From Cyanobacteria bacterium GSL.Bin1 (GTDB lineage Bacteria > Cyanobacteriota > Cyanobacteriia > Cyanobacteriales > Rubidibacteraceae), in assembly GCA_009909085.1 (NCBI GenBank), contig JAAANX010000093.1, forward strand, positions 20,019 through 84,018: 64,000 nt of DNA, in the 5' to 3' direction. Shown here piece by piece: positions 43,440 through 52,463 of the stretch. Position 1 is the first letter of the stretch. The number at the start of each line of letters is the position of its first letter. Position numbers and translations under genes: made by a program. A model generated the notes under the pieces. That model had not been told where the DNA came from. It ran no database searches and worked only from the letters and a program-made list of their open reading frames with translations.

Positions 43440-44198
43440 ATGAATCGTTTATTGCAACAATTTCGGTCAAGAGGATTGAGTTTAATCCTCCTCAGTAGTT
43501 TAATTTTAATTGTCGGTTGGAGTTTACGAGAGCGTGTTTCCCTTGCCCCCGCTATGGCTCAAGATGCCCCCCTACAAACCATAACGGTGACCGGAGAAGG
43601 CACCCAGTCTATCCCCACAACTCTAACAGAAGTGCAGCTGGGAGTGGAAGTGGAAGGGAAAACGGCTGCTCAAGTGCAGGAAGATGCAGCGCGCCGTTCA
43701 ACAGCAGTGGTGGAATTGCTGCGATCGCGCGATGTGGAAAAATTAAAAACCACTGGTATTCGTTTAGAACCGCAGTATAACTACAATGAGGGCAAACGCA
43801 CCTTAAGAGGTTATCAAGCTCTCAATTTAGTTAGTTTTCGGATGCCCACTGACGAAGTCGGCAATTTACTCGATGAAGCCGTCCAAGCGGGCGCAACCCG
43901 CATTGATTCGGTGAGCTTTACGGCGACCGACAGCGCGATCGCGCAAGCGCAAAAAGAAGCGCTGCAAGCAGCAACTCTCGATGCCCAAGCTCAAGCTGAT
44001 GCTGTTTTAAGCACACTTAATCTCCAATCACAATCAGTAATCAGTATCCAAATTAATAACGCGACGCCCCCGGTTATGCCGCTTAATGAAGCATTTCGGA
44101 CGCAACGAAATGTGGCAGCGAGTAACGCACCGAGTTCTCCGGTTATTGGCGGGGAACAAGACATTCAAGCACGAGTGACGCTGCAAATTCAATATTAA
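43440..44198 (+). CDS. SIMPL-domain (DUF541) exported protein
   Basis: 252 residues with a signal peptide (SLILLSSLILIVGWSLRERVS, cleavage probably after AMAQD). The SIMPL/DUF541 domain follows: ITVTGEGTQSIPTTLTEVQLGVEVEG, then ATRIDSVSFTATDSAIAQAQKEAL and ARVTLQIQY at the end. BP26/OMP28-type proteins of this family form periplasmic ring-like oligomers of unclear function. Divergent from surE and followed by tRNA-Arg. Confidence 0.9.
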   Translation: MNRLLQQFRSRGLSLILLSSLILIVGWSLRERVSLAPAMAQDAPLQTITVTGEGTQSIPTTLTEVQLGVEVEGKTAAQVQEDAARRSTAVVELLRSRDVEKLKTTGIRLEPQYNYNEGKRTLRGYQALNLVSFRMPTDEVGNLLDEAVQAGATRIDSVSFTATDSAIAQAQKEALQAATLDAQAQADAVLSTLNLQSQSVISIQINNATPPVMPLNEAFRTQRNVAASNAPSSPVIGGEQDIQARVTLQIQY

Positions 44199-44206
44199 AA
44201 CAAAAA

Positions 44207-44280
44207 CAGGGTTGGCCAGGCTCGAACTGGCGACCTAGCGCTTAGGAGGCGCTCGCTCTATCCTGCTGAGCTACAACCCT
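44207..44280 (-). tRNA. tRNA-Arg (anticodon CCU)
   Basis: The minus strand folds into a full cloverleaf. The acceptor AGGGTTG/CAACCCT (7 bp) is perfect, the D stem is GCTC/GAGC, and the anticodon stem is AGCGC/GCGCT with loop CTCCTAA. The T stem GCCAG/CTGGC carries the loop TTCGAGC, and the discriminator is G. Anticodon CCU reads AGG. CCA is not encoded. It runs opposite to the SIMPL gene, whose stop is eight bases away. Confidence 0.97.
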
Positions 44281-44915
44281 GTGCAACAGCACGACTATAA
44301 TAGCAAGTCTTTTTGAGATTTGACAGGTTTATCGCAAAGAAAGTTGTGATTTGTAACCGAGTTTAACGTAGCATTAGTTAGAGATAGAGTGTTGGTTCAA
44401 GACGAACTGATTCTTGAAACAACAAAATTTCGTGCAACGGCGTAAACCCGATCATAGGGACTCTTTTCTTGGCTGAGGTTGATTAGAAGCGAACTTTACG
44501 ATAATAGCAGAGATGGGAGTTTCAAATCACTAAGGTTAAAATGTGAGTCAACCACATTTTCATCTGATGGAGCTAAGAACAAGGCTTTGACGTGATTTAA
44601 AAAATATTTTTTTAGCTCAGATATTATTAAAGCTTGGTATGATTCAGCACAAGTTGAAGCATTCCTGTTCATATTTCCGAAGCAAGAAAATTAGAGTCTA
44701 ATCTTGACGCGATGACAAGGTTTGGGCTATGCTAAAGGAAATAAAAATCCGGAGGAAGATTTTTATAGAAATCATCGTAAAACCAATCCTCACGCTTTAC
44801 TCCGGTCATTAGAGGTTGGATATAAGACCGATGAGTTGAGGGATTCAAAACCCTGACAATGAACCAATCGGGTATAATTTACATAAGCTAAAGGAGACAT
44901 ATTGGACTAGCCGTG
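44281..44915. other. decayed intergenic stretch
   Basis: About 635 bases without an intact gene. One plus-strand stretch (44716-44856) reads 46 codons of protein-like sequence (NPEEDFYRNHRKTNPHALL) without a start, perhaps the end of a lost gene. Nothing else is supported. Confidence 0.4.
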
Positions 44916-45056
44916 ATGCGCGAACCTACTCCTGGACAAAAGCTAGCATCACCTCACCTCAAGCTTTGTCAAGTTTTCAATGAGCAAGTTGTAAGCAATT
45001 TTGTATTGAGTGATCAATGCTGGGGAAAGAACTTTGACCAGGAAAGGAAGTCATGA
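44916..45056 (+). CDS. possible 46-residue protein upstream of the methyltransferase
   Basis: ATG at 44916 (MREPTPGQKLASPHLKLCQV) runs 46 codons to TGA 45054-45056, with an AAAGGAG about 17 bases upstream. It is followed by another short frame at 45090 and then the large methyltransferase gene, all on the plus strand. The sequence is polar with two cysteines. No family is recognised, and it could be a chance frame or a leader. Confidence 0.3.
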   Translation: MREPTPGQKLASPHLKLCQVFNEQVVSNFVLSDQCWGKNFDQERKS

Positions 45057-45089
45057 GTTCTTCAATGAATTTTCAAGGAAGCTCACAAG

Positions 45090-45197
45090 ATGAGCAAAAC
45101 TCTAGGGAAGGCAGAAATGGAAGATGAAGACAACTTCAGTTTAGGCTGCTTTCTAGACAGAATTAATGATGATCGAGGCTTTTTAACTGAATTTTGA
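45090..45197 (+). CDS. possible acidic 35-residue peptide, leader of the methyltransferase gene
   Basis: ATG at 45090 with AAGGA at 45075-45079 starts a 35-residue acidic peptide (MSKTLGKAEMEDEDNFSLG, then CFLDRINDDRGFLTEF), ending 21 bases before the methyltransferase start. The good ribosome site and the position suggest translation, perhaps coupled to the next gene. Not a recognised family. Confidence 0.35.
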   Translation: MSKTLGKAEMEDEDNFSLGCFLDRINDDRGFLTEF

Positions 45198-45218
45198 TTT
45201 TTAGCGCAGACCGTAGAG

Positions 45219-47297
45219 ATGACTCAGCTGGATCGGGTAACTTGGGTAAATGAGATTGGACAGGGGTCTCAAGAGAGTCCTGTGGGAAAACATCTTCCCA
45301 ATGCTTTCTATGTTCATCGTAGTGCTTTATCGGCTTTACCGCCACAACTCCAAGCCTACGAACAGCAAGCCCGGACTCCTGTGGCTCATGAGATTGCCAA
45401 AGCAACGCTAATTAAGTTTAACTTTAGTGATCCTAAGGTTTCCTATCTCTTTTATCCCACTTTTGACCAAGAAGCGCATCCGCCACTAAAAGCCAGTTTG
45501 CAAGTCGATTTGCTGACGTTTGAGGTCAGTTATCGCAGTTACCACCAAGCGAATAATCCGCCAATTCTTCATCGGAAAGAAGCCTTTGTGACACCGGATT
45601 ATCCCCGTTATCAAGACTTTGTGCAACTGACTCAGCAAGAAGTGCAACTGGGTCTATTGAGTGAGGCGCGTTATATCGGAACCAAGCGGGAGTGGGAAAA
45701 ACGGTTGCGCGATCGCGCCGTAGAAATCAAAGATCATAAAGTCATCTGTCATGAGACACCACCGCCGCTGCAAAAACCTCAAATTGAACGTCACAAAGCT
45801 GCAATCATCCGACATCAACTCTCCCGTCCAGTACGAGTTGCCCTAGAAGCCGAACTCTTTACCCCAGAAACAACATTCTTTGACTATGGCTGTGGACATG
45901 GCGGTGATCTTCAACGCGTCAGAGAACAAGGCTATGAGAGTCAGGGTTGGGATCCCTACTATCATCCCGATACTCCCCTAGTGAAAGCAGATATTGTCAA
46001 CTTGGGATATGTCATCAATGTGATTGAAGATACCCAAGAACGACGAGAGGCTTTGGTTAAGGCATGGCAATTAACCCGACAAGTGTTGATTGTTTCTGCC
46101 CAAGTTTTAATTAATGATTCGGTGAAGGGACAAGTGGCCTACGGGGATGGTGTGATTACCCGTCGCAATACGTTTCAAAAATATTACGAACAGGAGGAAC
46201 TGAAAGCTTATATTGATCAAGTGTTAGGAGTCGATGCCGTTCCGATTGGTTTAGGGATCTATCTGGTCTTTCGGGATCCAACTCAAGCCGAGACCTTCCG
46301 TGCTAGTCAGTTTCGGTCTCAAGCAGCTACCCCGCGTCTACAGCAACGGGTGCGTCGGTTTGAAGATTATCAGGTTTTGTTAACTCCACTGATGGATTTT
46401 ATGACTGAACGGGGACGGTTACCAGCCAAAGGAGAGTTAGCCGAAGAACCGCAAATTAAAGCGGAACTAGGAGGGTTACGGCGGGCCTTTCGCCTGATCT
46501 TACAAGCGACCAATCAAGAAGACTGGAACGCGATCGCGCAGCAACGCACCGAAGAGTTAAAGTTATACTTAGGCACGGCTTTACTAACCCATCGCCCGAA
46601 ACTGAAAGATTTTTCCCCCACCATTCAGCAAGATATCAAAGGATTGTTTGGCACCTTTAAACACGCTTGTGCCGAAGCAGAGGCAATGTTATTTACCCTC
46701 GGTGACCAAGCAGTGATTGAAAAGAAGATCAAGCAGAGTCCAGTGGGGTTGAAGCTGGGTAAAAGCTTACTCGTTCATCTGAGTGGCTTAGACGAGTTAG
46801 ATCCGTTGTTGCGTCTCTATGAAGCCTGCGCTAGTCGCACCATTGGACGCTTAGAAGCAGTGACAGTGATCCAGTTTTATATCGGTAAACCCAAGATTGC
46901 TTACTTATCTTATCCTGAATTTGATAGTGATCCGCATCCGGCGCTGCAAGCGAAGATGGAAATTAATTTAGGGGATCTCAAGGTCTATTATACTGAGTAT
47001 GATCAAACTAACCCTCTCATTCTTCATGAAAAAGAGAAGTTGGTTAACCGTGAGTATCCCCTGTACGAGAAATTTGCCCGCTTGACTAAAAAGGAGCGAG
47101 ATTGGGGACTGCTGGATGAGTTTAAAGCCATTCGCGATCGCCGCGGCTGGTTAAAATGTTTAGAAGCCCATGGTGCTGAACTGAAAGGTTATCAACTCCG
47201 TTGGCGCAAGGATATCGATCCTTATCGTCTCAAAATTCTTAAGAATCAAGTGCAACAACGACGGCGCACCCAGATGCAAAAAGATAAGATGCCGTAG
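45219..47297 (+). CDS. DNA-phosphorothioation-associated putative methyltransferase with duplicated flanking domain
   Basis: 692 residues. The centre (about 190-390) is a SAM-dependent methyltransferase (HKAAIIRHQLSRPVRVALEA, then TFFDYGCGHGGDLQRV, and VINVIEDTQERREAL) of the type found near dnd phosphorothioation genes. On each side lies one copy of the same domain. The first is about 62-170 (IAKATLIKFNFSDPKVSYLFY) and the second about 545-670 (EAVTVIQFYIGKPKIAYLSY). Both continue with P-x-F-D, a YxxYxxxNPxILHxKE-like block and GLLxExxxI. No dndB-E genes are in the window. Neighbouring DNA is decayed, suggesting an accessory locus. Confidence 0.85.
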   Translation: MTQLDRVTWVNEIGQGSQESPVGKHLPNAFYVHRSALSALPPQLQAYEQQARTPVAHEIAKATLIKFNFSDPKVSYLFYPTFDQEAHPPLKASLQVDLLTFEVSYRSYHQANNPPILHRKEAFVTPDYPRYQDFVQLTQQEVQLGLLSEARYIGTKREWEKRLRDRAVEIKDHKVICHETPPPLQKPQIERHKAAIIRHQLSRPVRVALEAELFTPETTFFDYGCGHGGDLQRVREQGYESQGWDPYYHPDTPLVKADIVNLGYVINVIEDTQERREALVKAWQLTRQVLIVSAQVLINDSVKGQVAYGDGVITRRNTFQKYYEQEELKAYIDQVLGVDAVPIGLGIYLVFRDPTQAETFRASQFRSQAATPRLQQRVRRFEDYQVLLTPLMDFMTERGRLPAKGELAEEPQIKAELGGLRRAFRLILQATNQEDWNAIAQQRTEELKLYLGTALLTHRPKLKDFSPTIQQDIKGLFGTFKHACAEAEAMLFTLGDQAVIEKKIKQSPVGLKLGKSLLVHLSGLDELDPLLRLYEACASRTIGRLEAVTVIQFYIGKPKIAYLSYPEFDSDPHPALQAKMEINLGDLKVYYTEYDQTNPLILHEKEKLVNREYPLYEKFARLTKKERDWGLLDEFKAIRDRRGWLKCLEAHGAELKGYQLRWRKDIDPYRLKILKNQVQQRRRTQMQKDKMP

Positions 47298-47507
47298 CCA
47301 AAGACGACTAACGAATCAGAGAATTTAGGAGGCGTAGAATTTCTAGCTATTTTTCAAGTTTTCCTAATATTAAAAATTAGGCTTCTGGAGTCAGAACCAA
47401 TCCACGATAAACTTGCTCGATCGCGAAACTAAGGTTAATACTTTTGAGATTGACAGTTAAGTTGTAATTATTTTAATTCTCCTAAGTTTTGGGAGGATCA
47501 CTTGAAC

Positions 47508-47591
47508 ATGAAAATGGTAACTAGGAGCGCGATCGCGCTTCTTGCTAAGATAGTCTCAACCGGATTAAGTTGGGCTGAAACTGCTCATGCT
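47508..47591 (+). pseudogene. frame-shifted signal-peptide start before the DUF1400 hydrolase
   Basis: A strong ribosome site (GGGAGG, 47491-47496) precedes an ATG at 47508 that encodes a signal-peptide-like start (MKMVTRSAIALLAK, then IVSTGLSWAETAHA). This frame then becomes implausible, while the real hydrolase begins in another frame at 47587. Either the original start was displaced by an indel, or this is a short leader peptide. The span given covers only the signal-like part. Confidence 0.35.
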
Positions 47592-49236
47592 TCACTATTT
47601 ACGCCAACGCTCGCTGCAAGTTATTTTTTCAACCGCAAGCTTGTTGCTTTGTTCCCTTCCGGCACAAGCCGCAGAAAATATTTATGTTTCTCTGGGGTTA
47701 CTGGAAATTTCGGTTTCTGTAGCATCCCTAGAACAGTATGCAGAAGAAGGCACGATCACGCCAGAGTTAGCAGCTTATACGCGCTATTTAACCAGGGAAC
47801 AGCAGGAAAAGCTACAAGAGATTCTAACCATTCCAGCGGAATTAGATCCTGTCGCGATCGCGCAATTTTTATACTCTCCCCAAGGCGAAGCTGTCCTCAG
47901 ACAATTTGGTGATATTGTCGATACCAAAGCCAGACAGGGAGGGTTCTATGCCATTCGCTCTGGGCTCATCTTAGCGGCAGCGGATCCAGAGGGCTTAACT
48001 TTACTTAACTTCCTGCAACACTTTCCGACAGACGGCTTACGAATTAATTCCGGTCGTGGCTTAGAACTCGTCAACCAACTGAGTGAGTTTATTAAAGAGA
48101 CGGATCAAGCAGTTGCCCTGATCGAACGCCAGGCCTTAGAAAATTCTGTGCTCAGCGGGGCTAATCAAGCGAGTGACTTTTCTCGCAATCTTAAATTGGG
48201 GGGAACCGTTCCTTATCGCCGTCAAAGTCTGAATTTAGTCGATCCGCAACGGGATGCTTTACAAGAAGAGACTGAGTTTACCACTCGCGACATTCCGACC
48301 CATCTTTATCTTCCTCAAACCCCCATCTTTGAGCGTCCGCCACTAATTGTAATTTCTCACGGACTGGGCTCGGATCGCAACACTTATTCTTATCTTGCTC
48401 AACACCTTGCTTCTTATGGTTTTGCGGTTGCAACAATTGAACATCCGGGTAGTAATGCCCGTCAACTCCAATCTCTCTTAATAGGATTAAAACAAGAAGT
48501 GAGTCCTCCCTCAGAACTCATCAACCGTCCGCGAGATATTAAATTTTTACTCGATTATTTAGAACGCAATTACAATACCCAAATTAATCTCAATCAAGTG
48601 GGTCTTCTCGGACAGTCTTATGGTGCATACACCAGCCTAGCCGTGTCTGGGGCAGAAATTGATTATGACCAAGTTGCTGAACGGTGTGAAACGCAAGATC
48701 TGGCAACCGTCTTGAACTTTTCTGTATTACTGCAATGCCAATTGTTACGGTTACCGCCAAAAGATTATGAATTTGATGATCCTCGCATCCAAGCAGTTTT
48801 CGCGATTAATCCCTTCACTAGTAATATTTTTGGGCAAGAGGGGCTACAAGGCATTGATATTCCTACCCTAATCGTCACCAGTAGTGCCGACACAGCGACC
48901 CCCGCTTTACTAGAACAAATTCGTCCCTTTACTTGGTTAGATAGCCCTCAAAAATACTTGGTTTTACTGAAACGAGGAACCCACTTTTCGACTCTTGCTG
49001 AAGGAACCGAAGAAGGGATTCCGCTTCCTGAAGAAGCAATTGGACCCGATCCCGCGATCGCGCAAAACTATATGCGCGCGCTTAGTATCGCTTTTTTCAA
49101 AACCCATCTCGCCAACGAAATGACCTATGAACGCTACCTCAGTGCGCGATACATATCGGAAATTAGCCGTTCTCTCATGCCTCTCTTTTTATTGGATTCT
49201 CTTCCTGAAGCGTTAATCAGCAATCCAGAAGATTAG
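47587..49236 (+). CDS. exported alpha/beta hydrolase with N-terminal DUF1400 domain
   Basis: 549 residues. Signal peptide QVIFSTASLLLCSLPAQAAE, then the cyanobacterial DUF1400 region (YVSLGLLEISVSVASLEQYA, about 30-150). An alpha/beta-hydrolase domain follows, with the oxyanion region VISHGLGSDRNTYS, nucleophile Ser in GLLGQSYGAYTSL and His in KRGTHFSTLAEG. Similar enzymes are platelet-activating-factor acetylhydrolase-like lipases or esterases acting outside the cytoplasm. The ATG at 47587 has no clear ribosome site, unlike an out-of-frame ATG at 47508. Substrate unknown. Confidence 0.87.
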   Translation: MLHYLRQRSLQVIFSTASLLLCSLPAQAAENIYVSLGLLEISVSVASLEQYAEEGTITPELAAYTRYLTREQQEKLQEILTIPAELDPVAIAQFLYSPQGEAVLRQFGDIVDTKARQGGFYAIRSGLILAAADPEGLTLLNFLQHFPTDGLRINSGRGLELVNQLSEFIKETDQAVALIERQALENSVLSGANQASDFSRNLKLGGTVPYRRQSLNLVDPQRDALQEETEFTTRDIPTHLYLPQTPIFERPPLIVISHGLGSDRNTYSYLAQHLASYGFAVATIEHPGSNARQLQSLLIGLKQEVSPPSELINRPRDIKFLLDYLERNYNTQINLNQVGLLGQSYGAYTSLAVSGAEIDYDQVAERCETQDLATVLNFSVLLQCQLLRLPPKDYEFDDPRIQAVFAINPFTSNIFGQEGLQGIDIPTLIVTSSADTATPALLEQIRPFTWLDSPQKYLVLLKRGTHFSTLAEGTEEGIPLPEEAIGPDPAIAQNYMRALSIAFFKTHLANEMTYERYLSARYISEISRSLMPLFLLDSLPEALISNPED

Positions 49237-49253
49237 TCATTAGTCATTGGTAA

Positions 49254-50030
49254 CTATTGTCGTATCCCTTTTCGAAAAAGATGGGAATGTTCTGGGTGAT
49301 ACAGCTGCGATCGCGCTTCCACTTGTTTTCCGGCTAAGGCGGGACTAATCAGATACATCGTTGTCCGAATTAAATCTTCTTTGCGGGAAATTGCTGCCAT
49401 TTCCTTGAGGGGAACCACGCGGATTTTTTCATCTTCCCAACCCAAACGGTAGCAAATCGCCACTGGGGTATCAGCCGGATAGTGCTCTAATAATTTCGCC
49501 TGGGCATTTTCCACATGACGGGCTGCTAAATAGAGCGCTAAACTGGCCTTGTGACTAGCCAGTGCAGCTAACTCTTCCGCTTCAGGAACAGAAGAGGCAC
49601 GACCACTAATGCGGGTTAAAATAATCGTTTGTACCAATCCGGGAACCGTCAATTCCACACCCAGTCTGGCTGCTGCATCCTGAAAAGTGCTAATGCCTGG
49701 TATTAATTCTACTGGAATATTGGCTTCTGCTAACGCCTGCATTTGCTCATGAATGGCACTATAAAGCGTTAAATCGCCAGAATGGAGACGCACCACTGAT
49801 TGATTGTTCTGTACTTTTTCAATCATCAACGGCACAATCTCTTCCAAGGTTTTACTCCCCGTTGGAAGGAGTTCGGCATCAGGGCGAACATCCTTTAAAA
49901 TTTGCTTTGGCACTAAAGAATTGGCATATAAAATGACATCCGCTTGGTCTAAAATTTTCTTGGCTTTAATGGTGAGTAAATCGGGGTCACCCGGACCCGC
50001 ACCAACAATATAAACGGCAGGTTTGAGCAT
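49254..50030 (-). CDS. cobM: precorrin-4 C11-methyltransferase
   Basis: 258 residues of the tetrapyrrole methylase fold: VYIVGAGPGDPDLLTIKAKKIL at the start, YANSLVPKQIL, RLHSGDLTLYSAIHEQM, and ELIPGISTFQDAAARLGVELT. These match CobM/CbiF, which methylates C11 of precorrin-4 in corrinoid synthesis. It is the last gene of a leftward group (SPOR-like, DUF938, lgt, cobM), 12 bases after lgt. The first and last enzymes of the B12 branch seen here (cobA and cobM) are in separate transcripts. Confidence 0.93.
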   Translation of the reverse strand: MLKPAVYIVGAGPGDPDLLTIKAKKILDQADVILYANSLVPKQILKDVRPDAELLPTGSKTLEEIVPLMIEKVQNNQSVVRLHSGDLTLYSAIHEQMQALAEANIPVELIPGISTFQDAAARLGVELTVPGLVQTIILTRISGRASSVPEAEELAALASHKASLALYLAARHVENAQAKLLEHYPADTPVAICYRLGWEDEKIRVVPLKEMAAISRKEDLIRTTMYLISPALAGKQVEARSQLYHPEHSHLFRKGIRQ

Positions 50031-50042
50031 ATTTTTTCTGAA

Positions 50043-50897
50043 TTATCTGTTATTTTTTGAAGCTTGCTTAGAAATCACATCAGGTAGAGAGCGTCTCATA
50101 TAATACAGCCAAATTAATCCGAAAATTCCAATAATAATTCCGAACAAGCTAATCAGTTGCGCGACTTGAATTGAGCCGAACATTAAACTATCGGTTCGTA
50201 ACCCTTCAATCCAAACCCGACCGCCACTATACGCTGCCATATAAACAAACGCTAAGGTTCCGATGCGATACCGTTGCGGATGACGTAATCCCCAGAAAAA
50301 TAAATAAATTAGCAGGGCAAAAACGCCTAAATTCCAAAGCGATTCATAGAGAAAAGTGGGGTGAAAAAAAGATTCATCGGCATACTGAGGCGGGCGGTTC
50401 GCAGGAGGAATATACAGTTTCCAAGGTAAATCGGTCGGCGTCCCAAAGGCTTCCGAATTAAAGAAATTACCCCAGCGACCAATCGCTTGTCCTAAGATTA
50501 AAGAAGGGCTCACTAAATCAGCAAGTTGCCAAAAGGAAATCCGGTTCAGGCGAGCAAAAATTAAGGCCGCGATCGCGCCGCCAATAATTGCCCCATGAAT
50601 CGCAATTCCGCCTTGCCAAATCGCAATGATCGCTTCTGGGCGTTGGGCATAATTTTCCCATTCAAAAGCAACATAATATAATCGAGCGCCCGGAATGGCG
50701 GCTAAGACTAACCAAATCGATAAATCCCCCAACAATTCAGGATTTATGTCACGCCGTTTGGCTAAGTATTGCGACAATAACACGCCAATAATAACAGCAC
50801 TGGCAATGAGTAAGCCATACCAGCGGAGGGTCACTGGTCCTAATTCAACTAAAATTGGACCCGGAGATTGGAAACGAAAGGCCAAAAGAGACAGCAT
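50043..50897 (-). CDS. lgt: prolipoprotein diacylglyceryl transferase
   Basis: About 284 residues and seven helices. Lgt signature blocks are visible: [37 protein letters not shown], and [18 protein letters not shown]. Also present is the C-terminal [12 protein letters not shown]. It attaches diacylglyceryl to the lipobox Cys of lipoproteins at the cytoplasmic membrane. The ATG at 50897 is preferred over a TTG six codons earlier. Confidence 0.96.
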   Translation of the reverse strand: MLSLLAFRFQSPGPILVELGPVTLRWYGLLIASAVIIGVLLSQYLAKRRDINPELLGDLSIWLVLAAIPGARLYYVAFEWENYAQRPEAIIAIWQGGIAIHGAIIGGAIAALIFARLNRISFWQLADLVSPSLILGQAIGRWGNFFNSEAFGTPTDLPWKLYIPPANRPPQYADESFFHPTFLYESLWNLGVFALLIYLFFWGLRHPQRYRIGTLAFVYMAAYSGGRVWIEGLRTDSLMFGSIQVAQLISLFGIIIGIFGLIWLYYMRRSLPDVISKQASKNNR

Positions 50898-50947
50898 AGA
50901 CACTGATAGCAACAAGCAAAGGACAACTTAACAAGAAATCCAACCAA

Positions 50948-51559
50948 TTACAAGTGTCGAAAGACTACCGACAAATTATTGGCAGGCATCGTAATCACTT
51001 CTTGTAATTCTAATTGATGGGTTTGAGCCAGAGAAACCACATCCTCTAGATTCCGAACCCCCCACTGCCGATTTTGCTGTTGCAAACTTTGATCAAACCC
51101 TACATTACTCTCGGCCGTATGTTTGCCGCCTCGCTTAAAGGGACCATACAGATATAAAAGACCGCCGCTGGTCAGTAACTGTTCTGCCCCTGCCATTAGA
51201 CCAATACAAGCTTGCCAAGGGGCAATATGAATTAAATTAATCGCGACTATCGCAGACAACGTTTGTCCTGATAGTTGCTGTGCCCAATTTTCCTGCATCA
51301 CATCAATTGTCAGGGGTTGGGCCAAGACATCGCAAGGAAACTCTGCTTGCCAAGCGCGAATACTATCTTCTAAGATCGGATTCACTTCCGAGGGCAACCA
51401 TTGGCGAGGACGGAGTTGAGGGGCAAAATAAATCGCGTGTTCCCCAGTTCCGCTGGCAATCTCTAAGACCTTACCGGTTGGGGGTAACACTTGCTGCAAA
51501 ACCTGTAGAATTGGCTCGCGGTTTCTCTGTGTGGCTGGGGCAAATTGTTTTTCACTCAT
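50948..51559 (-). CDS. DUF938 SAM-dependent methyltransferase-like protein
   Basis: 203 residues with the DUF938 start (QFAPATQRNREPILQVLQQ) and the SAM-binding motif VLEIASGTGEHAIYFAPQL. AIVAINLIHIAPWQA and GGLLYLYGPFKRGG also match. The family is widespread, with an unknown substrate. Its ATG overlaps the stop of the SPOR-like gene (ATGA), placing it in the same operon, ahead of lgt. Confidence 0.9.
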   Translation of the reverse strand: MSEKQFAPATQRNREPILQVLQQVLPPTGKVLEIASGTGEHAIYFAPQLRPRQWLPSEVNPILEDSIRAWQAEFPCDVLAQPLTIDVMQENWAQQLSGQTLSAIVAINLIHIAPWQACIGLMAGAEQLLTSGGLLYLYGPFKRGGKHTAESNVGFDQSLQQQNRQWGVRNLEDVVSLAQTHQLELQEVITMPANNLSVVFRHL

Positions 51560-52332
51560 CGACCAAAATAGACTCTTGCATTCAAACCTTTGGTTTGCAG
51601 CTGGTTACTCCAGCGACTGGCTTCTTCCCGATGCGGAAAAGGTCCCACTGCCACATGCGTTCCTCGGGGTGCATTGCGTTGTTGAATAATGTTTTCATTG
51701 ATCCCGACTGCTTGTACAGCCTGTGCTGTTTTCAATAAGTCTTGTTCACGACTGGGAATCACCACATAATAAGCTCGCGTTTTTACTTCCCTTGCAGAGG
51801 TTACCTCAGGCTGATCTGAGGCAGTTTCCACCGCAAGCGGGATGAATTCTGGAGGATCGGGAGAAGAGTCTTTGGCTGTAGCGGGGGGCGAGAGAGAAAT
51901 CATTTCTCGGGCAGAAGTATTGGATTGTGAAGAGAGATCGAGGGGTTTAGCCACTTCAATAATTTCCGCTCTGATTCCTCGCTTAGACAAAGATTCCACT
52001 AATTCTCGGGCGTTCATTGCCTCGAAAAAGAGTCCGGCTTGGATAACATTTTTCCCTTCCGGGACAAAGGCATCCGGTTCAACGCGTCGGACAAGAGATA
52101 ATAATTCTTCACTATTTCCATAGACTTGTACCCGAAACATCGTATCGCTTCCAGAATTAGAAGGAGTCGGTGCGGAAGGAGAATAATCGGGGGCGTTAAA
52201 TTGGTAAACTTCTTGATCTTTCTCTGGGGGGGGAGGCGGTAACGTTTGTGCCAGGGTGCTACTGCTACTAAACAGCAGAAGAGAATGAATAACTAGAAAA
52301 GAACGTCCGAAACAGTTGAGTGTTTTTAGCAT
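51556..52332 (-). CDS. exported SPOR-like repeat protein
   Basis: 258 residues with a signal peptide (VIHSLLLFSSSSTLAQ) and a proline-rich stretch. Two SPOR-like alpha/beta units follow: FRVQVYGNSEELLSLVRRV near 66-135, and YYVVIPSREQDLLKTAQAV with VAVGPFPHREEASRWSNQL near the end. SPOR domains bind denuded peptidoglycan, so a cell-envelope role is likely. First gene of the leftward operon, overlapping the next in ATGA. Confidence 0.75.
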   Translation of the reverse strand: MLKTLNCFGRSFLVIHSLLLFSSSSTLAQTLPPPPPEKDQEVYQFNAPDYSPSAPTPSNSGSDTMFRVQVYGNSEELLSLVRRVEPDAFVPEGKNVIQAGLFFEAMNARELVESLSKRGIRAEIIEVAKPLDLSSQSNTSAREMISLSPPATAKDSSPDPPEFIPLAVETASDQPEVTSAREVKTRAYYVVIPSREQDLLKTAQAVQAVGINENIIQQRNAPRGTHVAVGPFPHREEASRWSNQLQTKGLNARVYFGR

Positions 52333-52463
52333 AGGGGATGAAAATCAGCATTTGCAAGAACAACAAGGCGGAGAGTGAGGAGAGCATCTGCAGGAATGAT
52401 AACAAGTGGCGAGTAACAGTGCTAGCCTAGGAAAGTGACGGTTTTTGTGTTGCAAGCAGATCT

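Noticed and set aside
47592..47912. continuation of the 47508 frame into the hydrolase gene
   Set aside because: After the signal-like start it is Cys/Arg/Ser-rich and unlike a folded protein, while the overlapping hydrolase frame has clear domains.
52338..52430. 30-codon frame in the gap before mnmA
   Set aside because: Short, without a convincing ribosome site spacing and without recognisable sequence; probably chance.
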